From Lepidonotus clava (lineage: Eukaryota > Annelida > Polychaeta > Phyllodocida > Polynoidae): a DNA stretch of 64,000 bases. Where the stretch lies: contig OW387138.1 of assembly GCA_936440205.1 (NCBI GenBank), positions 34,181,541 through 34,245,540 on the forward strand, in the 5' to 3' direction. Within the stretch, counting starts at the first letter, position 1. Each line of letters starts with the position of its first letter. This document shows, piece after piece, positions 40,401 to 47,040 of this stretch. The notes under the pieces are model-generated. The model was not told the DNA's origin and did not search any database. It was given only the letters and a program-made list of their open reading frames with translations. A program made the translations under genes and the position numbers.

Positions 40401-41955
40401 TGCTCCAAAGCAACAACAAAATATGAAGAATATCTAAATAGCTCTTTTTTTCTATATCATTTCGTCATTATGATGAAACATTAGATACAAAATAGCTCTA
40501 AATCTACCTTTTGCAATATGAATTCATTATGATAACTATCTTTAAAGAAAGATATCAAATATCATATCCTAAATACACTAACCTTTATTGAAAGTGACAA
40601 AACATAAGTATCATATTGAAAATATTTAATGTTGTCATGCTTGCATTTCATTTAATAAATGATGCATAAAGGGAATTGCTTAATGTGAATTGAAGACATG
40701 TGAAATAACGTTATTTAGTTTAGATTTAAGAGGGACAAACATTTTTAGGTCGTTCGGTAAGTCATTTTTACTATTAATGTATTCACAATCACAAAATACA
40801 ATATTTAAAAGCTGTTTAGATTTTGAGCCTTTTGGTTTTATGTTTGATATTTAATGGTGTTGGAGCAAAGCAAAATACGATTGCCAATCTATACACGCAT
40901 CATTGTACCTTGTCAAACTAATTAGTCTGTGCTTCCTGACAACCTGGCACTTGACCTACTTGTACTAGGTCTAACATTCTGTTAATCTAATGTGTACTGG
41001 CATCACTTACTTATGACCAGAATAGACTTTATTCATGCCAGTCTCTAGTTATCACCAATATGTGAACCACTACAAAACTAACCCATATCAATACTTTGTT
41101 TGATGTACAACAGAAGACACTGATGGTCGTTGGTATCATTGTGGGCTTCTTTGTACTCCTACTCCTGATTGTCCTCATCCTTGCCCTGCTACTGAGGGAG
41201 AGAAGGAGAAGGTTGGTTGTGTATTCTTTAACCCTTTTGTGACACCAAATGCATTAATTAAAACTGGCTTCATATAAGGTTAATTCTGTATTAAGCCTGG
41301 TACTACATGTAATAAATTACTTTAGTACATGATGTCAGGAAAGGATTAACAATCATACATTATGTGTATATAATCTCAGTATAAATTCTTGTTTGTATTG
41401 AACCAAATTTAATTCAACCCCATGGTGTTCATGCACATCTTTTGTGGGTCATAATCAGTGGGTTCTAAAAGGAATTGGTCATGCAGCCACGTCTATCACA
41501 AACATACTTTCTTGTTTGTAGCAAGGATTTTTAATGGATGTGCTTTGGCCCAATTCACCCCTTCTAAAATTTTCAAATCAGCTACTCTGCAATCATTAAT
41601 GTTTGTCACTTTGTGCAAGAGCTTTGAAAAATAGTATTAAGTTATGCAACTTTAGAAAATTAATATTCCTCTGTATTTATTTAGCCCAACAACAATTCCT
41701 TATAGATCATCACGAATGTGCCTATATTGAGTATAATACTGTATATCATATTGCAGTTTGTAGAATAATTCACCTTACCTAACTTACAGAAAAATGAAGG
41801 AGCAGGGAACCAGTGCAACAGTTAACAGAGGTAACATGGGTCAGCAGACAGGGCCCATGATGACCAACACCAGTGCGGGTTACACCAGCGCGGGTGTAGG
41901 TGTGGGTACTGAAACTAATATTGACTATCATGTGTATGAGATACTGCGAAATTAA
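10430..41955 (+). CDS. Short Delta-like Notch ligand (DSL family), nine coding exons
   Basis: Coding exons lie at 10430-10480, 13806-13954, 15797-15932, 16449-16621, 38222-38361, 38689-38817, 39489-39697, 41114-41211 and 41790-41955. They sum to 1251 bases, or 416 residues plus stop, and all phases fit. The product would be a type I membrane protein that activates Notch on neighbouring cells. It has a signal peptide (1 to about 24), an MNNL domain (about 25-130), a DSL domain (about 175-223) with six cysteines and the GHYIC core, EGF 1 (about 228-263), a calcium-binding-type EGF 2 (about 266-310, starting DVNEC), a membrane span (about 333-352) and a tail of about 60 residues. Typical bilaterian Delta proteins have six to nine EGF repeats, so this is a short member, closer in layout to nematode LAG-2/APX-1 ligands. 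Intron 4 holds a 20 kb retroelement. Intron 6 starts with GC rather than GT. Every exon is open and spliced in frame, so the gene looks functional. Confidence 0.85.
10481..13805 (+). other. Intron 1 of the Delta-like gene
   Basis: It contains the MITE copy at 12817-13166 and otherwise AT-rich DNA with no exon recognised. Short open frames here have no family resemblance. Confidence 0.6.
12817..13166. mobile_element. Short inverted-repeat element (MITE-like), copy 2
   Basis: It runs from CTCCCTACCACC at 12817 to GTGGTAGGGAG ending at 13165. The interior matches copy 1 at 1831-3161 in several blocks (GGTGCATGCTKG, TATGTTGACAA, CATATACATTTAATAT, CTGCAGGTAC, GCTATCCGTGGTAGGG). It lacks the foldback insertion present in copy 1 and so shows the empty site. 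It lies in intron 1 of the ligand gene. Confidence 0.6.
13806..13954 (+). CDS. Delta-like ligand exon 2 (MNNL domain, first part)
   Basis: Acceptor TTTCAG at 13800-13805 and donor GTATTC at 13955. It encodes the end of the signal peptide and the first MNNL strand (NVTVAIRFISFRNPS), followed by the conserved cysteine cluster CDVANPCNHFFGICI. The MNNL domain makes the N-terminal C2-like module of Delta/Jagged ligands that binds Notch and membrane lipid. Confidence 0.85.
13955..15796 (+). repeat. Intron 2, with dispersed repeat fragment at about 15100-15260
   Basis: The stretch near 15102-15260 begins GGGGTGGATCCAAGAATTTG and includes runs of G and ACGCCCACCCC. The same GGATCC-centred motif occurs near 6310, 48410 and (diverged) 49220-49340, so it is a dispersed short element of unknown class. 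The rest of the intron is unremarkable. Confidence 0.4.
15797..15932 (+). CDS. Delta-like ligand exon 3 (MNNL domain, second part)
   Basis: Acceptor ACTCAG and donor GTATGA. The frame continues from exon 2 by one base and reads DQDDFNKCQYGIQRTG onward, with a cysteine and glycine placed as in other MNNL domains. It ends in phase 0. Confidence 0.75.
16449..16621 (+). CDS. Delta-like ligand exon 4 (end of MNNL and linker)
   Basis: Acceptor ATTCAG and donor GTAAAG at 16622. It reads EGVLLKVIVREDDSW and continues into a polar, lysine- and glutamine-rich linker. It ends two bases into a codon that exon 5 completes. The retroelement begins only 153 bases after this donor. Confidence 0.7.
16775..17809 (-). 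repeat. Left LTR, outer 1035 bp, cut by a foldback insertion
   Basis: It matches 35728-36762 of the right LTR base for base in length, with about 11 substitutions by eye. It stops at ACTCTAACT (17801-17809), which is the target site of the foldback element that follows. The remaining LTR part is found inverted at 19685-19837. Confidence 0.85.
17810..18756. mobile_element. Foldback transposon, copy FB2, at the left LTR
   Basis: It has the same make-up as the copy at 2029: GGACAACTACCCC units on the left, GGGGTAGTTGTCC units on the right, and a shared centre near 18170-18215 (CCTGCCCTTG ... CCGGGCAAAGGAGGGGTAGGCC). The right end is GTCCTGTCACC as in FB1. The left end carries a few extra bases (TTGCGCTTCTAGGAC). 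Its flanks do not match each other: ACTCTAACT on the left and GCTCCGTAT on the right. The partners of both flanks occur, reversed or direct, around the copy at 19838, which shows that an inversion has exchanged ends between the two copies. Confidence 0.8.
18757..19837. other. 1081 bp segment inverted between two foldback elements
   Basis: Its last 153 bases (19685-19837) are the reverse complement of the part of the right LTR at 36754-36906, including the ACTCTAACT target word. Its first bases (GCTCCGTAT, 18757-18765) are the reverse complement of ATACGGAGC at 20195-20203, just right of the second foldback copy. Both junctions therefore carry the 9 bp duplication of the other copy, the expected product of recombination between two foldback elements. 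The rest (about 18766-19684) is noncoding DNA from the interior of the retroelement next to its LTR. Confidence 0.8.
19838..20194. mobile_element. Foldback transposon, copy FB3, short
   Basis: Only 357 bp: the left end GGTGACAGGAC with about two plus-sense units, then GGGGTAGTTGTCC units to the right end GTCCTAGAATC. The shared centre is missing. Left flank AGTTAGAGT (19829-19837), right flank ATACGGAGC (20195-20203). The ends match those of FB1 in reverse orientation. The small size suggests loss of most of one arm, perhaps in the same recombination that inverted the neighbouring segment. Confidence 0.75.
20204..21171. other. Noncoding 3' region of the LTR element
   Basis: This lies between the foldback copy at 19838 and the env region. 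It has no long open frame in the sense of the element. Short plus-strand frames here (for example 20618-20863) have no recognisable family and look like chance. Confidence 0.4.
21172..24122 (-). pseudogene. env region, F-type fusion glycoprotein (fossil)
   Basis: The region starts with a signal-peptide-like segment, has a basic cleavage site followed by a GLLNFIG-type fusion-peptide block, a long coiled-coil-capable middle, a cysteine-containing ectodomain and a membrane span with basic tail. This order is that of the errantivirus Env and baculovirus F family. In errantiviruses env is made from a spliced RNA. The region is broken in a few places and is treated as a fossil. Confidence 0.7.
24123..24477. 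promoter_or_regulatory. Gap between divergent env and antisense ORFs, possible two-way promoter
   Basis: About 355 bp separate the minus-strand env start and the plus-strand ORF start at 24478. It contains CG-rich words (TTTTCGCGCGCGTTTACGCC near 24288) and a TATTTAA box near 24372. That is suitable for a promoter firing to the right, but this is inference. Confidence 0.25.
24478..24912 (+). other. Antisense ORF A inside the LTR element
   Basis: A plus-strand frame of 144 codons opposite to gag, pol and env. Within it an ATG at 24496 begins MASEESYSHIFFTLSNG. The sequence is well mixed, with hydrophobic and charged residues, and looks protein-like, but I recognise no family. A donor-like CAG|GTGGGT occurs near 24821. 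It belongs to the fossil element; no assembly of pieces is attempted. Confidence 0.4.
25143..26462 (+). other. Antisense ORF B inside the LTR element, Pro/Ser/Ala-rich
   Basis: A 439-codon plus-strand frame, the longest in this block, with high GC and strong bias to Pro, Ser, Ala, Asp and Gly, as in a disordered protein. It has no ATG at the left edge. The GC content is clearly above that of the host DNA. Overlapping minus-strand frames exist (25639-26217, 26439-26702), as expected for GC-rich sequence, so the coding strand is not certain. Confidence 0.35.
26715..27014 (+). other. Antisense ORF C inside the LTR element, followed by AATAAA
   Basis: A 99-codon plus-strand frame with an Ala/Ser-rich middle and a helical end (SVDFIRDLVLLYREVRRLVQ), stopping at 27014. 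An AATAAA at 27034-27039 follows 20 bases later in the same orientation, a normal place for a polyadenylation signal. This supports the plus strand as the coding one here. Confidence 0.4.
27235..27907 (-). pseudogene. Accessory ORF region between pol and the antisense block (fossil)
   Basis: Minus-strand frames here have a cysteine-rich patch (CCCPTCLQDML) and otherwise mixed composition. I do not recognise a family. Position downstream of pol and upstream of env is where some errantivirus-like elements carry extra genes. Treated as part of the fossil element. Confidence 0.3.
27908..28517. other. Noncoding stretch within the LTR element
   Basis: AT-rich, with a run of 18 or more T near 28078-28097 on plus. 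No frame recognised. Confidence 0.35.
28518..29597 (-). pseudogene. Integrase C-terminal part and long hydrophilic tail (fossil)
   Basis: The start has the GPFRIEEV and HVVRL words of the GPY/F module that follows the integrase core in Ty3/gypsy elements, with an SH3-like pattern. The rest is a long polar, basic tail (GRPRKNS) that may aid chromatin binding. It follows the integrase core closely. Confidence 0.65.
29655..31952 (-). pseudogene. pol region: RT, RNase H and integrase (fossil)
   Basis: In order: reverse transcriptase (KDGKPRLCTDFRMLN, the YLDD active-site box, FLGHRVNAEGL), RNase H (VLTDASD, the TEKEALAV word), chromodomain-free integrase with an HHCC zinc finger (CRVCALRKR) and a DDE core (WLQCDFIGPI, HSDRGATF, and the final glutamate). 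The family is Ty3/gypsy, gypsy/errantivirus side. The wider pol is interrupted by a segment that does not match the family and is counted among the breaks. Confidence 0.8.
32662..33663 (-). pseudogene. Protease and start of RT (fossil)
   Basis: It starts with an aspartic protease: VRALVDTGASDCFISG carries the DTGA active-site motif, and MVIGRNLSDL matches the flap-end region. It continues into the N-terminal part of RT (IKIDSKAGIISSQPYRYSP). It lies between gag and the main RT region, as usual in Ty3/gypsy. Confidence 0.75.
33723..35667 (-). pseudogene. gag region (fossil)
   Basis: The N-terminal third is acidic and Ser/Pro-rich. The retrotransposon gag domain follows (LKLPEFSGKPNERVDQYFSE, then FGDRRPSW and the IEFAGGLRQQQF block). 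Near the 3' end is a C-x3-H-x4-H-x4-C zinc-finger-like word (CAVHESRSHSTDNC). This is the capsid/nucleocapsid gene. Treated as a fossil. Confidence 0.7.
35708..35725 (-). other. Candidate primer binding site of the LTR element
   Basis: On minus, two bases after the LTR end, TGGTGGAGAAAATCCCGA could pair with the 3' end of a tRNA ending in CCA. I could not assign the tRNA from memory. Confidence 0.45.
35728..36906 (-). repeat. Right LTR (5' LTR in element orientation), 1179 bp
   Basis: Complete and uninterrupted. On the minus strand it begins TGCACTGAGGTACAG and ends ACCCAGCTCA. The inner end borders the candidate primer site (35708-35725). The outer end borders AACA. The first 1035 bases on plus (35728-36762) align without gaps to 16775-17809, and the last 144 bases align to the inverted piece at 19685-19837. 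Confidence 0.85.
36907..38221 (+). repeat. Rest of intron 4, with a 69 bp tandem duplication
   Basis: At 37051-37188 a unit of 69 bases occurs twice (AGGTATTGGGA ... TTAAAGTTAAGTTGGCTGGAC). Just before exon 5 (about 38145-38215) lies a fragment similar to the interior of the MITE at 1831/12817 (the TTTTTGTCAACGAAAT block). The rest is AT-rich with no exon recognised. Confidence 0.5.
38222..38361 (+). CDS. Delta-like ligand exon 5 (DSL domain)
   Basis: Acceptor CATTTTAG and donor GTAATT. It encodes most of the DSL domain: CTENYYLIHDECPKYC, then the RND and GHYIC landmarks, then VCRQG. This is the diagnostic module of Notch ligands. The spacing of the cysteines is normal. Confidence 0.9.
38689..38817 (+). 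CDS. Delta-like ligand exon 6 (DSL end and EGF 1), GC donor
   Basis: Acceptor CTATTAG. It starts with the DSL-closing GWIDPQTNC and goes on to EGF 1 (CLTKQCKNRG, CVGG, FKCNCTLGFTG). The only donor that keeps frame with exon 7 is GCGAGT at 38818, a rare GC-AG intron. Strong pairing of the rest of the site to U1 (CAG|GCGAGT) supports it. Confidence 0.85.
39489..39697 (+). CDS. Delta-like ligand exon 7 (calcium-binding EGF 2 and stalk)
   Basis: Acceptor CTTATAG and donor GTGAGT. It starts with the closing DDC of EGF 1, then DVNECAQ opens an EGF of the calcium-binding type with six cysteines and YTCHCKPGFF near its end. A short extracellular stalk follows (QADFEPNAAPAGQTGGTT). Part of this exon and its downstream intron is duplicated at about 39905-40030. 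Confidence 0.9.
39905..40035 (+). pseudogene. Decayed duplicate of the 3' part of ligand exon 7
   Basis: The sequence from CAGTTTGTACAAGCTGATTT at about 39911 repeats the end of exon 7 (39633 onward) and continues into a copy of the first part of intron 7, about 280 bases downstream of the original. The donor GTGAGT of exon 7 has become ATGAGT in the copy, and the copy has no acceptor of its own, so it should not be spliced in. It is a local tandem duplication inside the intron. Confidence 0.65.
40068..40262. mobile_element. Short inverted-repeat element with AGGCCCGTAGCCAG ends
   Basis: The left end is AGGCCCGTAGCCAG and the right end CTGGCTACGGGCCT. Inside lies G-rich sequence with GGTTCGTTTTTTGA repeated. 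Length about 195 bp. It splits text that is continuous in the intron-7 duplicate (TTGAATGTG | ...GACTGAAACGGTA), so the insertion came after the local duplication. A nonautonomous DNA transposon. Confidence 0.65.
40370..40898. mobile_element. Nonautonomous inverted-repeat element, 529 bp
   Basis: The left end GCGTGTATAGAGCGGCAAT is matched by the complement of the right end (GCGTGTATAGATTGGCAAT). The match continues through TTTTGCTTTGCTCCAA, giving terminal repeats of about 40 bp. The interior is AT-rich and noncoding. No clear target duplication was found. It lies in intron 7 of the ligand gene. Confidence 0.65.
41114..41211 (+). CDS. Delta-like ligand exon 8 (membrane span)
   Basis: Acceptor CAACAG and donor GTTGGT. 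It encodes KTLMVVGIIVGFFVLL and a further hydrophobic run to ALLLRERRRR, a single membrane helix with a basic stop-transfer sequence that sets the type I topology. Confidence 0.85.
41790..41955 (+). CDS. Delta-like ligand exon 9 (cytoplasmic tail and stop)
   Basis: Acceptor CTTACAG. It reads KMKEQGTSATVNRGNMG onward, then Gly/Thr/Ser-rich sequence, ending DYHVYEILRN and TAA. The tail has only two lysines, both next to the membrane, whereas Notch ligands usually rely on tail lysines for Mindbomb-driven endocytosis. The untranslated region follows. Confidence 0.8.
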
Positions 41956-43512
41956 TTAGCACTAACTCAATGGGATTTGAATGGTGGTGCTCATTTTAGA
42001 TTTAACTGCAACCCAGATGGAAGCAAGAAAAACTAGAGATGCCTGATTGTGACTGATTCATTATATTTGCATAGTATGATACTTTAAGCTTACAATATTA
42101 TTGCATGTATAATGATAATGTAAGATCTGATGTAAAAGAAAAATGTAATGTAGTTTGAAATTGTGTATGAATACCTACTTTATTCTTATATGATGGTAAA
42201 ATGTTGAAGAAAGACATCACTAGGAGAGAAACTGATACATATTTATGTACCTCTGTACCACAAGTATTTAGTCGATGAGTACTCAGCCAATGAGAAAGTG
42301 AAAGATTTTAAAGAAGAGTGTAGGCAGTTCCTGATTAGATATGTAAATGCAGAAGTGTATTATGTATACCATTTTATTTTATTTTATTTTTCTATTTTTT
42401 TTTAAAGTATCAGATTTTCTAAGCCAGTTATCATAATACAATAAATTTTCTTAGTGCATAGCAGCTTGTCTATGAAACATTCTCCATTTCAATCCAAGAC
42501 CCAATGGAACAAAGGATTTCTATGAATGCACAAAGTGAAGTAAATAACAATTCATAAGATATCATGATGTATAGTTTGCCATACCAGCATATTTATATTA
42601 CAGTAAATAGATCATAATGCTGGTAACGTTCTGTTTAGCTGTCAGCCCCAAAACAGGTACAATTGCAAATGATAGTATGTAGTCAGCAACCAACATGTGT
42701 TGATGATCAATATCAATCTTGGAAGAATATAAACAACTCATCGATACTGTTTAACATTAACATTATATTTTCAAAATATAGACATAGATTCTCAATCTTT
42801 TCTATGACATTCACAATTCTTTGCATACTTGTTATGATTATTTGACCTGTGGACGGCTACTGTTGATGTATTTTGCAGAACCTTTATACAATAATGCCTA
42901 AAAAATAACATGCCTCCTTAAGCAAAACTATCACTTAATCAGGGTGGCACATGATCTTGAAGAAGGTCCTTCGGTCATATATTTATCATATAGGACTGCT
43001 CTTTGTAAGCATTTTTTGACATGCACTTATTATATAAACTGAACAGCTGAATGTATGCATTATATGTATGTTTCATTCAATGTGTTTACACTATAGCTTT
43101 TACATTTGGAGCTTCATGATGTTATTTTGGCACAAATGAAACGAACAATATTATAGTTCTGTTCAATGCTGCTGTCCCTGGGTACCTCATGCTAATACAC
43201 TTGAAATGGATGTACTTGCAGAGAATGCACTGCATAGCTAAGGAAGCTAGTATAACGCAGATGCAAAGAGTTTACATAAATCTGTGTGGATTGCTGTCAT
43301 TTTGTTATGAAAACAATTCCCTAAAATCTAATATTACTGAACTATGCATTGTTCATAGTTAAATTGATTGATATTGAGCTAGACTGATATTTATCCTGCT
43401 TTGGTTATTATGAGGAGTTTTATATGATGTATTGCTAGATTGCTTGATGTTGGTAATCAATCCTTTACTCGCTTGCAGTATTAATAATGATTAATAAAGG
43501 TGGTATAATATC
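41956..43512 (+). other. Probable 3' untranslated region of the Delta-like gene
   Basis: AT-rich sequence without a convincing frame after the ligand stop. AATAAA signals occur at 42440-42445 and 43493-43498; either could end the transcript. The second lies right before the solo LTR at 43513. Confidence 0.45.
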
Positions 43513-45098
43513 TGCTGGGAGATATGTCTTTGTTATTTGTTGCTGTAGCCAGCTCTTTACTGGTTAACTTGAATAGATTTTTGTTCGGCTATCCATGTCA
43601 TTCGTAAGTGGTACACACTCTAAGCAAGGGGGCTCATTCTCATACAAAGAACACGTGCTTGGCAAGAGGCAAGTTTATTATATCCAACAAATATACTAAA
43701 GGTACAAGTAAATAGTCAGTTCATCCATACAGTCTGTGCCATTTATCTCATAGACAATCAACATCAGTAACATTCCAACCAGGTATAGCTATTGATAAGC
43801 TTCTGCTTTCGAGGACCATAAATACCCAAACGGATAGTGGGAGAGTCACCTCCCATCAACCAACACCGGAGACCATCAGTAGGATCTCCGTTGTGTCCTA
43901 GTACTCCATCCATAAAGCTAAGTCCTAAGCTTCCGATCCTTACAGTTCACCTATCTTGCTTGCTACTACAGCTGGTTAACACTACCCCTGTGATTCTGAC
44001 TTCTTAGGCTATTGCTCCTGTGTGTTTGTTATAAGGTTGGGGCTAACATAGAAATGGAATGTCCTGATATTTTGGGGCATCCTTTTTAAATGGGACGTCC
44101 CATGATGCCAGACTGTACTGATACGTCGGGCTAATTAATATTCCCCGCCTTTTTTATTGTAGTATCCGAACCCTCAGGCCCTGCCTGGAGGCCTGTCCCC
44201 GGGAGGAGTTTCTATGATGTGCCCTACTTAGGATGGTCACAGACCCCGGGACCCTTATGTTACATATTCCCAGACTCTTCCCCCTGCTTAACTCGTACTG
44301 ATACTGCACTGTGGTGCCTATGGTGATTTTAATTTCTGTTTTGTGAAAGAATGTACACATTTAACTTCAGAATAAAAGAGCTAGATTAATTGAAAAACTT
44401 ATTCATGACACTTTTATCAAGTCAGAATATTCAGCAACTCTCTCTATAAACCAATATTCTTAGTTTTATTCAAACGTTCCTAAATCACAGGACAACCTGT
44501 GGCCCAGCATTATGAGATGTCCTGTTATCACGGGACGTTCTGACTTTCTGTGTTAGCCCGGACCTGGTTATGGAGTCTATGATGGTCTGCTCACTCACCC
44601 TAAGTCTCATACCCTTATATAGTACCAGCTTAAAGCTAAGCGCTTTACTCAGATATCCCAACTCTTCATCTAACTCTCATTCATCTCACTCATAACTCAC
44701 TCACACTACACCTAAAAGATACTCGTTCTATACTAAAGTTTATTGTAGACAGTAAGAAGCAGTTGGTTTCATAGTGTTCTCCTATTCTGAATTCTCTAGC
44801 AGTGTAGCATAAAGTCCCCTACCAGTCCCCTACCAGTCTTCTTATTGTACATATATCCAATATCTACATGTGCATACCTGTCCAGGAACAAGCTAAACTC
44901 AGTTACCACTAACTCAGCATGGGGGCGCCAATGCCCATGCTATCTACTTATATCTAGCCACAATACGAGAGCACCGCTTGGCGCTTTGCTACAACACTAG
45001 CTCACTGCATCACAATGTCCCCTGCCAGACGTTAGAGTTTACGACATTTCTTTATGCAATTAAAAGAATATACATCTTTTCAACTGTGCCTCAGTGCA
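43513..45098 (-). mobile_element. Diverged solo LTR related to the intron-4 element, with a nested insertion (fossil)
   Basis: Blocks of the LTR at 16775/35728 recur in order: CTCATACAAAGAACACG, GCTTGGCAAGAGG, CAACCAGGTATAGCT, the GAGAGTCACCTCCC box, and the end CCTCAGTGCA at 45098. No internal coding region follows, so it is a solo LTR of the same or a sister family, clearly older than the intron-4 copy. It contains a 532 bp insertion at 44034-44565. Start 43513 is approximate. Confidence 0.65.
44034..44565. mobile_element. Inverted-repeat DNA element inside the solo LTR
   Basis: The left end AGGTTGGGGCTAACATAGAAA and the complement of the right end (AGGTCCGGGCTAACACAGAAA) match at 18 of 21 positions. 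It divides LTR sequence that is continuous in the intact copies. Interior noncoding with several GGGACGTCC-like small palindromes. The flanks share GTTAT but no full duplication is certain. Confidence 0.6.
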
Positions 45099-45660
45099 AT
45101 ATAGCATGTTGTGTATTAGCGATTGCTCTTAGGCATTGGACAAAAATGATGCTTTTCAAATAATGAGATCATTTTGGGAGAGCAGAATAAGAATCCAGGT
45201 CGCTTGTGTTGAGAATGAAAAAGTAATGAATCTATGATGTTCTTCGGTAGGTCGGGGTTTCCGGGTCCTACAGTGAAGAGGTGTGGGGGTTGTTTCCATC
45301 TCGAGCTGAGGGTAGAGTTATAGCAGGAAACTGAGGTGTGAGATTAAGAGTCTTGCCTCGCACATGAGGGGGAACAAGCAGGATAGTCGGGGAATCAGTA
45401 TTCTCAGACAGGGGTGGGGGTGGGGGTGTACCGGTTGTTCCAGACATCTGGCAGAGGTGGATGAGTTTTTGGTTAGGGGGGAAGGATGGTAGGGTAGCTT
45501 ATGTCAAAAAAAGGGCTATTTTTGAAAATGCATGTTAATTTATTTCTGTGACTGATTTTATAATCTACACACCCTAAGGTTTCAGAAAAGTTTTGGTGAG
45601 AATTTTTCTTTTCAGGTTCAAGGTCATTTCAAGGTCACGTCAAGGTCAAAGGTCATAAAG
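45099..45660. other. Noncoding spacer between solo LTR and tandem array
   Basis: G-rich stretch at about 45240-45490 (several GGGGTGGGGG runs on plus). No coding signal recognised. Confidence 0.35.
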
Positions 45661-47040
45661 AACAAGAAATACAACCTTATTTTAGCCATGACCTCCTTAA
45701 TATTCATGATAGAAACACAAATAAAATGTCAAATCGATGCATTCTGAGAGTTCTATAAGCTGAATGATTGAAATTGGTTTCCCTAGTTACTCGGTTGCCA
45801 TGGTAACCAGAAAAAGCCTAAAATTTTACCAAAATTTGACTTTCTGGTTGGTTTCTGTTACCATAGCAACCACAAATATAATCTATAACAAACAAGAACA
45901 AACTTATATGAAAGGTATACATCCTGCCTTCATTAAATGAGGGAGTTTGCTGAGATAATATGTATAGACTGTAGAAAATAGTTGGTTACCATGGAAACCA
46001 ACTAAAATATAACCAAATATGAAATTAACCCTATTTTGGCCATATCTTCCTTAATATGCAAGATAGAAACACAAGTGAGATGTCAAATCAATGCATTCTG
46101 AGAGTTCTATAATCTGAATGATTGAAATTAGTTTTCCTAGTTACTCGGTTGCCATGGTAACGAAAAGGCCTAAAATTTTACCAAATTTGAGTTTCTGGTT
46201 GGTTTCTGTTACCATAGCAACCACAAATATAAATCAATAACAAACAAGAGCAAACTTATATGAAAGGTAAACATCCTGCCTTCATGAAACAAGTGAGTCT
46301 GCTTAGATAATAACTATAGAATGTAAAAAATGGTTGGTTTCTATGGAAACCAACAGAAATATAGCCAAATTTGAAATTACCCATATCTTGGCCATATCTT
46401 CCTTAATATGCAAGATAGAAATACAAGTGAGATGTCAAATTGATGCATTTTGAGAGTTCTATAAGCTGAAGGATTGAAATAGGTTTCCTGAGTTACACGG
46501 TTGCCATGGTAACCAGAAAAAGCCTAAAATGTTACTAAAATTTGAGTTTCTCGTGTTTTTTTTTTACCATATCAACCAGAAATATAAAGCTATTACAAAT
46601 AAGGAAAAACTTATATCAAAGGTATACATCCTTCCTTCCTAAAAAGAGAGAGTCTGCTGAGATGATATGCATAGAATGTAGAAAATGGTTGGTTTCCATG
46701 GAAACCAACTAAAGCTTAATTTTAAATATCCATATTTTGGCCATATCTTTGTTAATATGCAAGATAGAAATACAAATGAAGTCTCAAATCGATGCATTTT
46801 GACAGTTCTAGAAGCTGAATGATTGAAACTGGTTGCCTTAGTTACTTGGTTGCCATGGTAACCACAAAAGGCCTAAAATTTGATCAAAATTTGATAATTT
46901 CTAGTTGGTTTCTGTTATTTTAGCAATCACAAATATAAGCTTTGACAAACCAGAAAAAACTTCCTTCATGAAATGAGGGATTCTGATGAAATAACATGTT
47001 TAGAATGTATAAAATGGTTGGTTTCCATGGGGACCAAATG
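45660..47040. repeat. Tandem array of ~350 bp units with X-box-like palindromes
   Basis: Four units with the word TTGGCCATATCTTCCTTAATATGC (in variants) at about 45681, 46035, 46387 and 46736, a period of roughly 349-354 bp. Each unit has one to three 14 bp palindromes fitting the RFX X-box GTNRCC-N-RGYAAC: GTTGCCATGGTAAC at 45794, 46148, 46500 and 46849; GTTACCATAGCAAC at 45857 and 46208; GTTACCATGGAAAC at 45985, with weaker forms elsewhere. No frame spans the array. It could be a satellite seed, a tandem-expanded element, or an enhancer-like cluster. Confidence 0.75.

Noticed and set aside
43493-45098. A second complete LTR retroelement after the ligand gene
   Set aside because: Only one LTR-like unit exists, with no gag or pol nearby; a solo LTR is enough.
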